A stretch of DNA of 64,000 nt from Coriolopsis trogii (Eukaryota; Basidiomycota; Agaricomycetes; Polyporales; Polyporaceae): NCBI GenBank assembly GCA_020543525.1, contig JAHYIO010000033.1, forward strand, positions 1,302,001 to 1,366,000. The letters are read 5' to 3'. The notes below the pieces were generated by a model, which was not told the origin of the DNA, did no database searches, and saw nothing but the letters and a program-made list of their open reading frames with translations. The position numbers were made by a program, and so were the translations under genes. Of this stretch, positions 44,886 through 55,669 are shown one piece after another (position 1 is the stretch's first letter; each line of letters opens with the position of its first letter).

Positions 44886-47800
44886 TGCATGCCATCTATA
44901 GGAGACCCTCAGCATATGGCAAAGCCAAAATATGGTGGTCAAATTGAATCATACGAGGGAGTTCTCTCGGGGAATGAGCGCCGAGTGGAACCCGATGGCG
45001 AGAAGGCGGTCGGAAATTTGGGTACCGAGTATGCCACATACTACCGCGCAAACGTCGTCTGGTCTCACGACTGGACGCCTCCATCATTGAGAGTGACTCC
45101 TACGATGCCAGATTCGCAATGCGGACGCAGTTGGACAGAGACTCAGCATCGTACAAGAGGACCAGCCGCTCGTGCCAGCCGCACAACCCAGCGAGGGCGC
45201 GCGAAGCTTTTCATACTCGACGCTCAGGCACTGCTCGGAAACTGATGGAGCCGTTACAGGTCTTGATAAACCCTCGTACGAATCAAGCTATGATCATCCA
45301 CGTGAGCGGGTGCGTTTGGCGGCAGGGACCAATATACTTAGACTCAACATCTGAACCAGTGCGGGGGGTAGCGCGGTTGTCGCCAGTGGATCGGAACGCA
45401 CAATCTACCATGTGTTCTTGACTTGTTGCGACGGAGTAGAGTCACTAGCCAGTGGCGTAACATACCCGGCATGAAACGACGCCACTCAGCGGGGGTGTAC
45501 ATGATACTCCGAGTTCTAGCGACCCTGCCAGATCGGTCAGACATTATGTGAATGACCACGCTGCAGCTTCAGCTCAGGGTGAAGTACGCACCTACGAGCT
45601 TGGGTCTTCGTCATTCACAAGCACCGCACTAGTGCTTCCATCGCAGCCAAGGGCGAAACCCAATCGGCAACCGGGAACCTGGGGATCGCTCTGTGATGCG
45701 CCTCGGGACGTCAAGGAACCGGTGTGGATACAGCGTCAAGTCAGGGAGCTTACTGAGGAATGGCTCAGCATGCTGACGAGCTCGTTCAGTTCTTCGTAGC
45801 CTTTGTCGTCTACGGTCGTCAGACTAGCGGCGCTATCGGTGACAGGCGGTATCTAATGGGTACCGTGGCTCTAGCAAACTGCGACTATGGGGGCGTGAAC
45901 GACTCGTAGTCACCTCCGATCACGGCTGAACACCGTGGCTGAGCGTTATGAGGGCTACGGTTTCGATAAAGTGGTTTCAGTGGGGTCAGACCCGTCGTGA
46001 GATTGACAATAGGATTTGTCGACTGTCCATTATGGCAAAGGCCAAGGAGCGCGTTGTCCGTCGAGATACGATACCAAGGAACGTCTAGATAGAGCCATTG
46101 AATACTTTGAGTTGGTGCCTGGGAGAGCGCAGAACAGCATAAGATAAGCGCGGCGACAGGTTTACACAGGATCCGAGAAAGCCGGAGAGGATTACCATCG
46201 ATGCTCATACTACACACTGGAAAATCTTCTTGTCGTTCTCCGGCTACAAACAGTGTGACGCCTAGTGTCTCTCAAATGTTGAGGGAGGCGAAGCGGTAGC
46301 GATTAGCTGTTCAGAGAGACTGGTGAGAGTGACCTTGTGCGCCTGAACTAAGTGAAAAGTGTATGATTAGCCGAGGTTCATGCTGGTAGACTTTCGGAAT
46401 GCTTTTGAACAGGATGTACCAGTGAATCCGACACTACGCCCAAGTGTGACTGGTGACCTGATCGACCCACACTTCACACCAATCCGCCTACAACTGGGAC
46501 TGGACTGGAGCTTGGCTGGAATAAGGACGCCAGAGACGGCGCTACTCGGTGTTAGTTTTGTGGAGGTCGAGAGTACACTTCACGAAGAGGCGGAGAGTTT
46601 GAATGATTACTCAACTATTATAGGTTGTGCGTAACATCGATGACGGCCAAGGCATGTTGTGGCACAGCCAAAGTATGCGGCACTCTCCGACCCGTTCGTC
46701 GAGTGGGGTTGTGGCTTGATTGCACAGGAAGAAGGTTGAGTTGACGAAGGTATGATGCGACGCGATCGCTGAGAGGGGCATAGACAACTGGATCGGACAT
46801 ACTGTGAGAGCTCCTGGTACACTCACACCGAAGAACCCGTATCACAGCTCCTAGAGGTGTGATAGACTTGGACACTTTTAGCACATTTGGATGGAATCGC
46901 CTTACCGTCTGGTGTCAGCCACCAATATCCCATAAGGTTTGCGTTTGACAATGCCTGTCAACGGGGGACGACAATCGGGATACCATATTCATTCTCCACG
47001 CTAATGAAACACTCTGCGAAGTCGTAAACTCGTGAATACTGCTTCTCAGGTCGACACTCACCTCCGCGGAGAAGTATGGGCATCACGTCCTTGTCACGCG
47101 TGCCGATGCTGCAGTCGTGATGACATGCTACACAGGAGGTGTTGTGACTGGAAGAATGTCATTCCCTGCAGTCCCTCATCTCTTGGCTCTCTTGACGGCA
47201 ATAAATCGATGCAGCAGCAGGTACACAACGAAAGGCAATCGTTCGGCTTGCCCGCCCATTCGCCCTAAGCTAGAAAACGAAACACTCCGGGCGACAACTC
47301 ACCCATCGCATTTGAGTGCTCCTTCCACCGCTATTACTCTCCGATCATGAGAGATGATATAGACGCACCTGGATCCACACACGCTATATCTAGTACGGCT
47401 TGGGACGTCTACTCAAACGGGAGCTTATCATCCTCCCGAACTCGTCCGCTTCCACTTTGTACTTCGCGAATCGTTTGTGGGCATTGAGGCGTTAACGGAG
47501 GCCATCTTGTGCAAGGCACTGCGCTGCGCTGCGACGCCCTGTATGTAGCTTCGTCGCACGTACGCTTATGGACCATGCGACGAGGCGAATGCAAATCATC
47601 GATCGAATCAGAGACAAGGGTGGTTCCGAATTCGGCGGGCGTCAAAGCTATCACCTTTCAATTATAACAGGTACAAACAACGCCTACTCGGCTGATAATC
47701 CGTGTCACATGACCAATTCATGACCATGAGGATTTACTACAGTACTCTGATGGTCGCATACGTTGAGCTGCACCCCTCTGGAGACCAGGAGCCCTCATGC

Positions 47801-48477
47801 TTTCTCACGAGTACGAAGCTCCCAACATATCCGTCAGACCTCCTCTATTGCACAAGACGCACGCTATGGGGTGAGATACACGATCGCACTCGGGTATGAG
47901 CGAGACGGACAAAAGACCCAGCCTCAAAAGGATTTCATGACTGGGGAGGGTACCTGCGCCGTGTGTATTCTCGAACATACTCCTCCATGGGGTGCGGGTG
48001 TGTTACTCGTACATCAGTGACGTACGAGACCAGCGTCAGGCGAGTGTGGGTGTTCATACTGTCAGTGCATGCGGTAAACTATGCTCTCAGTCTCGGATGT
48101 ACTGCTTGTTCGAACTGAGACACGGAAGAGAGAGAGAGAGAGCGATTGCGAGAGAGCGGGACTCACGGCTCGCACTGGCATCATCGACATCACCCGTCGG
48201 GCCGAGGGATGCGTTACGGGGGCGGGTGTGACAGATGTGACCCGACGGGCGCCAGGGTTGCTGAGGCGGGGGAAGCGAAGGTACCTGGGCGTGAACCGTT
48301 GCACGTCGCTCTGTCCGCTTCCCCCAGCTCTCCTCCTCCTCCTCAGCCGTTCTTGCTTGAGCAACTTCTTGTCCATCCGCCTCACCCCAGCCACTCGTTC
48401 GCTTGACTTCGCCACATAACGATCCTCTGACGACCCTAATCCAATTCTACTCCACACTCTATTGACTTATTCTCTAT
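44886..48477. other. gene-poor region, nothing recognised
   Basis: About 3.6 kb with many short frames but no convincing protein, splice structure or transposon ends. GC content looks lower and codon bias absent compared with the neighbours. A GA-rich microsatellite lies near 48128-48145 and an imperfect inverted repeat (CACCCGTCGGG, then ACCCGACGGGCG) at about 48192-48252. The last few hundred bases are the leader of the next gene. Confidence 0.4.
48128..48145. repeat. (GA)n microsatellite
   Basis: About nine GA repeats in the leader region of the vezatin-like gene. Confidence 0.8.
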
Positions 48478-51400
48478 ATGGCCCAGCCCTTCTTCGACCA
48501 ACATCCTCTCGAGGAATACTTCCGACGTATGTGTAGTCTACACCTGTGTCTGAGCAAGCATGCTCACATTGGACCAGACACAGGAGAGACGGCGGAGCCC
48601 ATGCCTGGTGGTTCCCCGGACTTTAATGTCGAGGAAGACGACACATCAGACAACGAGGATCTTCGGCCGCAGGGAGAATTCAAGCTATATTCATACTTAG
48701 TCAGGGCCATCGAGGTGAGCATTCTTATATCTATACAGAGTTAGGCAAGCCAGGGAGGAGTCTACCCTCGGGCAAGGACTTGGGACGTTCGGCTTGGTGT
48801 CTTTCACTGCACGAGTCGCGATATAAAGGCGGTCTGGACGCTTGTGAGGATAAATTGTGTGAAACGTACCCCGATGCTCCCACCATGGAGGCATTGGAAA
48901 GTGGTTCTTTCGCCCGCGGCATCGCCCTTAAAGACTCCATGCATCGTCGGAGTCGGTTTCGCCGCGACGTACCTATGGAGGCGTAGTGCAAGCGGCGCTG
49001 TGATATAATGCTATCGTTCACATGGGACTTCATGACAATAGACACATAAATGCTACGGTACGGTACGACGAACATGACTTGTCGGCGGTTGCGCCGGCGA
49101 GGACGTTAGTGCCATTCCCTCTGTTTTGTTACATGGCGCGAGAGTTTTAGACAGTTTCAGTACTTTCTCTGCTGCACCATTGCTTCAGAAAATCTTTGCC
49201 AACTCTCAGCGAGTTTTCAGGACCGTGCAACATTCCGTTCCAAGAGCCGCTGACTCACCGCATGTATGCAGGTTGTCAATGATCTTATCCAGTCCTCCTC
49301 ATGTTCGTCCCATGAGAACAGCTTCGCGGAACGGTTCAAGTACGACGTCATCTCATCCTCCCTCCTCTCATCCTCCTTGGCGGCTCCCATGAGCGCCGTT
49401 AGACGATCGTTCAGTCCAGAAATTCCTGGCAAGCTAGACACTACTTCAAGTGGTAGCGAAGATGAACATCTCTCTGCGACCAACACCTCCCCGGGCTCGA
49501 CGCTATCAGCATCACCCCTCGGGTCACAACTCCCCATTGTACTCGTCTCGATCGCTGTTATCGTGTTATCCACCGGTTACATCACTCTCGCCATGATACC
49601 ATTAGCTGCGGCAGCGTACGTGTACTATTTTTCTCATTCCGACGGTGACAAGAGCCATTCAACCACACAAGTGAGTCAGCTCACGTTCATGTTGACAACC
49701 ACCAAGCTGATTGGTTGCTAGACTTTGGAAAGCTTGAACGAGCTGATAGCTGCTGGAAACGTTTGGGATTCAGCAGTGAACGAAGCTATCGTGCTCATCG
49801 AAAACGAAGAGCGGAGGTACGATAGTCTAAGGTATTTTCAACACGGTGTATGATTAGCTGAGATCAACCCACACAGTATCTTCTACGGACCTACGAGCCC
49901 ACAAGCTCCCTCTTCTGCACTCCGCATCACACTTCAGTCATCACTGCATACTACCCAGACTCAGTGTGATAATGTCCGTCAGCTGATGTCGGCCGTCACT
50001 GATCCTGCTTCGCTTGCGCATTTGGCCGAGATGTATGCGCCACCTTCTCCCATACGACACCCACTCTCCCTCACGGAGGCTCAGCGGTCACCATCACCAT
50101 CTAGCACGATGAGACCTTTTTCCCACCCATCCGGATCGTGGAGGCCGCGAACAACATCACTACCGAGCGAAACTGCCAACAAGCGCGCGACCTGGAATGG
50201 TTCGTATGCCGCCTTGGCCGGGTCCGGTAGCCCTACTGCACACCTGTTGAGTCGTAAGAAGCAACATCGTCGATCGGACGTTATATCGCTCTTCCAGCCG
50301 ACCACGGGCGCAGCTCCACTTGCGATCTCGAGCGCGCCCGTGAGTCCCCAGCCTGACAGTGCCCACCCGAGGGGTTTGGAAGTCCTCGAAGAAGAAGAGG
50401 TTCAGGAACTGGAATCCAAGGAGTACTTTGGCGCTGCTGCACTTGACCTGCAACGTAAGAGACGGTCGGGAGGACTGGAGTCTTTCGGTATGCCCCCTCC
50501 CAGTTATACTCCGCCGCGATCCCCTATTCGCGGCAGTCACGGAGCCACAGCCCAGCCTCCTCTCTCTCTCCTCGCTCCGACTATCACAGGATCCTCGCGC
50601 TTCACGTCAGTCCATACTACACGCCACCCGCTCTCGCTTTCAGGTCTACATCTCGCCCTCCAGGGTGCGCTCGCCTCCAAGCGTTATACATGTTCTCACC
50701 TTCTGGCCCTGCAATTCGATGAGGACGAGGATGATTCCTACTGGGAAAACGTCCGCTCCATTATGGCATTACTCACCAGTACATTCTCTGACGCGTCGTC
50801 GCGACTCCTCGAGGCTCTGAACGACGCCGAGAAGCGGCGCATCAAGGACGAGCGCCCGACCCCTCCTCGCGGCAATACCCCTTCACCGCAGGGCAAGGAC
50901 GGGTGCACGTCACCGCTGCGTAACGAGTACAGCTCGATGCGCCGCATGTCCGAGATGTTCTCCTTCGCGCCGATGCCGAGCAACATGTCACGCCTGGCGG
51001 GACATATCGACGCCATCTCGACGGCGCTGAACGACGCGCGTTCGCACATGGAAGAATGCGTCTCGACCCTCCGCAATCCGGCGGTCCAGCTCCCTGGCGA
51101 CGGCCCCGGTCCGTCTGTACAGGACCACCCTGCGTTCCAGGCGTACGACCGGCTCAGGAAGGAGCTCGGGTTTGCCCTGCGCGAATGCGAGCGCGGGCGC
51201 GAGCGTCTGCTCGACATCATCGCGCCGCGCGCCGTTGGTGAGGCGGAGGACGAGGATGCGTCTCCGCACACCCCTGGGTTGAAACATGATTCGGGGAGCG
51301 AATGCTCGGAGCGGAGCCCTGCGTCGCCCAACGTGCACGGGGACTCGCTCGGGATCACGCTCTCGTACGGAAGGGAGGAGCAGGGGGAAGACTTGGACGA

Positions 51401-52127
51401 CGCGACCGCGCATCTGCTCTTGACGGCGTCATCCCAACACCTCCCGCCCGCGGGCGCTGAACAAGTGTTCGAGGCGGAGAGCGGGAACAGCGGGTCCTAC
51501 ACGAGGGCGCGGTCGAAGTTGTCGAGGGAGGACCGGATAAGGATCATGAAGGCGCGCCGGGCGAGCGGGGTGCCGATCGCGTCGATTTCGTCGCTTGCGT
51601 CTGCGGCGGAGCTGGAGCAGCACCAGCACCAGCAGCCCAGGAGGGAGAGGTGGGGACCTGGAGGGGAGGTCGTGCAGGAGCTGAAGGACGTGATATGGAA
51701 AGTGGGGGAGAAGAAGCGGAGGATGGTGTCGCAGCATCAGCAGCAAGAGCCGCAACGGCCAGATCAGCAAGAGCAGATATCGCAGCGTGAAGAGACGGCG
51801 GATCTGGAGGCGATGGCGCAGCCTGAAGGTCCGCATTCATTGGCCCCAGTGCTTGTTCCCGAATCGATGCGTGAGACGTCGATCCTCATCGACGTGGATG
51901 CGCCTTCCCCGACACGGAGTGGCGGGGCGGAGGACGATGAAGAAGAGCCCGGGTTGGCCTACCTGGACTCGCCCCCGATGTCTCCTATCGATCGCTCCGT
52001 CCCGGATGAAATGTCGCAGAAGCACGCTCCTTTGGACGTGGCTGCCACCGCAATAGACTTGGATGCGCTCCTGGACAGCCGACGGACTACGGTGCTAGAG
52101 AGCCTGGCGGATTCTGAGCGGTCATGA
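48478..52127 (+). CDS. vezatin/Inp2-like peroxisomal myosin-binding protein
   Basis: Large protein of roughly 900-1000 residues. Start ATG 48478 (MAQPFFDQHPLEEYFRR); the next exon, from 48585, has an acidic stretch (EEDDTSDNEDLRP) and KLYSYLVRAIE. Exons between 48.8 and 49.2 kb are uncertain. Then come a hydrophobic region (QLPIVLVSIAVIVLSTGYIT and AMIPLAAAAYVYYF), two likely transmembrane helices. After a splice the family core reads TLESLNELIAAGNVWDSAVN, EAIVLIENEE and FYGPTSPQAPSSALRITLQS, matching fungal proteins with the vezatin domain (PF12632), described as a myosin-binding motif of peroxisomes. Yeast Inp2p links peroxisomes to Myo2p for inheritance. The long last exon, 49986-52127 or so, is mostly disordered (Ser, Pro, Glu and Gln) with helical patches. 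Role in peroxisome movement is by family. Confidence 0.78.
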
Positions 52128-52579
52128 CCCTTTTGTTCTCATGCTTTTCCTATCTCTCTTGTCTGAATTACCCAGTCTACGTTCCTCATGGATGGATGGC
52201 CGCGCACACACACATATGTCTCAGGCGCAGCCTAGCCTGTGTCGTATGGTCTGCTCATGTATATCGATATATCGTTCATAATGCTCCTGTCTCCCGTTCT
52301 CTCCCGGATCCGTCGTGGTAGTCTCTAGTCCCTCGTCGTTATCGGAATGTCACGTACACGTCACTTACACTTACAGCATGCAGCTCGCATTGTTTTCTTC
52401 CATCGCATACCACCGCACTTTACACATTACTAGCATTCGTACATATACAAAAATTTGTTACGGCACACATGGGCCGGTCTGTGTGAATTGGTGGGTCAGG
52501 GGCCAGTCGAGGGGACCATATGTCGTCGAGACCATGGTCAGCTTAAATAGTTGGTATACTTCTTGGGACCTGATACTAC
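52128..52579. other. intergenic region between convergent genes
   Basis: About 450 bases between the vezatin-like and second HET genes; presumed 3' UTRs and no gene. Confidence 0.5.
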
Positions 52580-54538
52580 TCAAGAAGCGAGTTGATGGGA
52601 AAGACACTCTATCCCTAACTGCCACCCTTGCCCCGAGACGTAGGTGAACGTGAACCTCAACTTGAGCAAAGGGTCCGCGCCCTTGTCTCCGTCTTCGAAA
52701 ATCACCGCTTCAGCAGGCTGCCCTTCCTGGACCGTCGTTACCGCTGCGTCCACGTCGTTGTCTCCCGTGCGGTTCCACGGGGACGAACGCGGAGGTGTCG
52801 GACCGTGGCTCACGGACACCGAGATGACGATGGCGGGTCTGATGTGCCCGCCCTCCCGAGGGTCGGTCGAGACGGTGAGCTGGAAGTGGATGTTGACCTC
52901 CTGCACAGAGTCAGACCTGAAGAGGACGCAGTCGTCCGGTTGGTTGGGGTCTCCGGAGCTTCTGAAGTTGAATCCCTGCACGCGCAGCATCTCCAGACTC
53001 CATGGCGCAGGGACGATCCGAGAGAGAGGACGGGCGGATGTAGAGGACATGCGTTGGTGATTCGCATGGGCGAGGACGTTCGTCTGGAGGTGCGGGAGGA
53101 CGTAGACGGTCTGGATCGCGATCTGTCGTCGGAAGGCAGCGATGTGATCTGGGGAGAGCGTGACGATGCGGAAGTCCTTGTAGACGGACTCTGCGTGGAT
53201 TACCTCGCCCGTTAGTGTGGTATGGGCCTGTTCTGTTTGACCGCGGGAGGACTGCAAAGAGCAGATGATAGCCATGAGATGACCGTGGCGGTCCTCCGGT
53301 TCGCAGGCGAGTATGGCCAAGTACCATTGGAAGTAACCGGCCCTGCGCACGGTCGAGCGAATGAACATTGGGAATGCATCTTTGACGGGAAGCAGGGGGT
53401 ACTGCGCGCGCACACCGTGGGCGGTGATGTTATACTCGGGGGCCCGGAATGTTTGATCGAGGCGTTCTACCAAGTTGTCGTGCGTGATCGCACGGATCGC
53501 TCCACAAGAGGCGAATTTGACGGGAGAGTCTGCAAAGAAAGGTCTCGGGTCGTATTGTAAGCCAGCTCGTCTGGTCTCCCAGTACGCCGAGTGACCGAAG
53601 AAGAAACGACGGGGTGATCTCGGAGACGAAGAACTCGAAAGGCTTGAGGGTGAGTCGCGGCTAGGAGTGGAGGGGTGGGACAAGGTCGTTCGATCCGGGA
53701 GATCATCGAGATAGGGTTCTCCCCATGCTAGCAAGCTTTGGTCAGGGGTTTGCTTCAGGATTTCCTCTTGCAGGCGTATGAACGCTCGACGTCCCTCCCC
53801 ATAGAGTGTGGTCATCGTGACATCAAAGAGACCCATCAGTGCATAAGCTTCATCCTCGACTCGTGTGGTGACACGTTTCGAAGCCCACGACATGCGTTGA
53901 GCGACGCTGAAGTCCGCCGGGGCTCGATGGCCGGTCAATACGCGCTCATCGATACCAGTGATTTCCGCAATGATGCCTGCTAGCATGGCCTTGGTGCCGA
54001 TCATATTCCATTCGGTCGACATGAAGATGACGATCGGCGGGGAAATGAGTTCTTGCAGCGTCCACCCTCTGGTGAACCAGCGGCTGTGGCGGAAGGACGA
54101 GTCCTGTATAGTGGGGCTGTCGTCGTCGTCGACATCTGCAAGGTATGCAAAACAGACATGTGCACCATGATACCAGGCGTACATGGAGTTTATGGCCTCG
54201 GAGAGCTCGGCGCTGCTCGTCTTGTCGATGCAGCATGAGTCGATCCAGATGTAGCGATATCCATAGCGACGGGCAGCGGCGCATGCATTTCGGACCTTCA
54301 TGGACAGGTTGGGGTCATCCAAGACTGAGAGGTTGACATTCGACTGTCGTCTACCACGAGGACGAGAGTCCAAGGGCTTTGCGGAAGACGTTAATGTGAT
54401 CTCTTGTATGGCTCGGATATTCTGATAGGACTGTTCGCCTTCTGCGGCCCATACATGAGACAGAATGACGTATGGCGGCGCAGAGGAAGAGCTTGCAGCA
54501 TACACGAATTCCCCTGAGATTGTGTCGAGTAGACGCAT
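52580..54538 (-). CDS. HET-domain protein, classical type
   Basis: Intronless gene for 652 residues from ATG 54538. It starts MRLLDTISGEFVYAA and goes straight into the HET domain: YVILSHVWAAEGEQSYQNIR, RRYGYRYIWIDSCCIDKTSS, AELSEAINSMYAWYHGAHVC, YLADVDDDDS, and WFTRGWTLQELISPPIVIFM, then RMSWASKRVTTRVEDEAYAL followed by MGLFDVTMTTLYGEGRRAFI. This is the canonical HET profile of mushrooms and ascomycetes (PF06985), which mediates vegetative incompatibility and regulated cell death. The C-terminal 380 residues include a Ser-rich linker and a region with no known domain; no NACHT or WD repeats are present, unlike HET-E/HET-D. The single-exon structure contrasts with neighbouring genes rich in introns. 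It is convergent with the vezatin-like gene. Confidence 0.92.
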   Translation of the reverse strand: MRLLDTISGEFVYAASSSSAPPYVILSHVWAAEGEQSYQNIRAIQEITLTSSAKPLDSRPRGRRQSNVNLSVLDDPNLSMKVRNACAAARRYGYRYIWIDSCCIDKTSSAELSEAINSMYAWYHGAHVCFAYLADVDDDDSPTIQDSSFRHSRWFTRGWTLQELISPPIVIFMSTEWNMIGTKAMLAGIIAEITGIDERVLTGHRAPADFSVAQRMSWASKRVTTRVEDEAYALMGLFDVTMTTLYGEGRRAFIRLQEEILKQTPDQSLLAWGEPYLDDLPDRTTLSHPSTPSRDSPSSLSSSSSPRSPRRFFFGHSAYWETRRAGLQYDPRPFFADSPVKFASCGAIRAITHDNLVERLDQTFRAPEYNITAHGVRAQYPLLPVKDAFPMFIRSTVRRAGYFQWYLAILACEPEDRHGHLMAIICSLQSSRGQTEQAHTTLTGEVIHAESVYKDFRIVTLSPDHIAAFRRQIAIQTVYVLPHLQTNVLAHANHQRMSSTSARPLSRIVPAPWSLEMLRVQGFNFRSSGDPNQPDDCVLFRSDSVQEVNIHFQLTVSTDPREGGHIRPAIVISVSVSHGPTPPRSSPWNRTGDNDVDAAVTTVQEGQPAEAVIFEDGDKGADPLLKLRFTFTYVSGQGWQLGIECLSHQLAS

Positions 54539-55147
54539 ACGTTTTCGCCTTGAGGAAGATCGTTTGTCGATAGTGAGATGCCCTACGCACTACTTGTGAG
54601 GCACTGCGTGTTGGGACTGGCGACCACCCAAATTCTGACGCACCTGAGCAGGTTTATCGATAGCTGAGTGGAGGTAAACAACAGGCGCAAAAGCTGGTGC
54701 TTGTACGTCCTGGCATGATTGGTGTAAGGCGGTGTATGACGGCAGCCTGCAGATGGACGTCCGTATACATGTAGGAAGAAACACCGCCTGTCAGCGCCTC
54801 AGTGGGAAAGACACAATTGGACCAGTTCGGCTCCAATCCGATTCAGAGCAATTGCATTTTCTGTGCCACAAAACACAGCGCTAGTCGGTATGTAGCATCT
54901 GTCGTTTGAACTCTACAGTAACTCCCAACCAGCCACACATCCTGACACGGCGCAGACCTCACAGCGCATCGCATCGTGCATACACTCGCCTCATGACATC
55001 CCATCTTGTCCACCGGCAACCATCTTCTCGGTGAAACAAAGTAGGCTCGCCCCACTGCCGGACGCCTCGAGTCAGTGTCTGCCTGCATCTTCGCTCGTTA
55101 CCAATGGGTGACCTGGAGTAGTCTGCTTCCCTGTACGAACAGCTATC
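54539..55147. other. intergenic region between divergent genes
   Basis: About 600 bases holding the promoters of the HET gene (-) and the acetyltransferase gene (+). No clear box seen. Confidence 0.5.
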
Positions 55148-55669
55148 ATGTTCCAAATCGACACAGAACTCGAACTTCATCGTATACACTTACCTGACGA
55201 CGAGCGTGTTCCCGAGATCCTTGCCTTGTCCAACGCTATCTTTTCTGCTGACTCGTCGACGAAACACGGCCAACTGTCTTACTGGAGGAGTCATCTCGCG
55301 CATTCCTCCTCCTTCATAGTCTATGTCGCCACTGCAACTCAACCAGTGGGATTCATCTTCATGATCCCACGCACGACCAGTCCGCCTCTCCTAAGCGGAG
55401 CATCCCAGTCGATTCACATATGGCTCGCGGGCGTATTGCCGGAACATAGGAAAGCAGGATGTTTCTCTAAGCTGGTCAAGGAGCTCGATGATATCGACCT
55501 CCTCACCGTCTGCACTTTCCCGAGACGTTTCCCCGGCATGTGGAGATGGTTGCTGAGTAGGGGCTGGATTCAGGAGAGGGAGCTTGAGGGCGGGAAAATT
55601 CTGCTAAGCAGGTCTCGGACCGATAGCAACGTACGTTTGTATTGGAAATCGCCGCATAGACAGGACTGA
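55148..55669 (+). CDS. GNAT-like N-acetyltransferase
   Basis: Intronless gene for 173 residues, a usual GNAT length. It begins MFQIDTELELHRIHLPDD, then alpha-1 and beta strands up to SSFIVYVATATQPVGFIFMI. The acetyl-CoA-binding region is IWLAGVLPEHRKAGCFSKLV: beta-4 with the 'V-x-P-x-x-R-x-x-G' motif A, here H-R-K-A-G-C-F in place of the usual R-x-x-G-x-G. The rest has CTFPRRFPGMWRWLLSRGWI and GGKILLSR, typical of beta-5 to beta-7. The ATG at 55148 is the first in frame. The substrate is unknown; relatives in fungi acetylate small amines or proteins. It is divergent from the HET gene. Confidence 0.7.
   Translation: MFQIDTELELHRIHLPDDERVPEILALSNAIFSADSSTKHGQLSYWRSHLAHSSSFIVYVATATQPVGFIFMIPRTTSPPLLSGASQSIHIWLAGVLPEHRKAGCFSKLVKELDDIDLLTVCTFPRRFPGMWRWLLSRGWIQERELEGGKILLSRSRTDSNVRLYWKSPHRQD

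Noticed and set aside
52628..53215. 195-codon plus-strand frame inside the second HET gene
   Set aside because: Antisense to the single-exon HET gene, no ATG context or domain.
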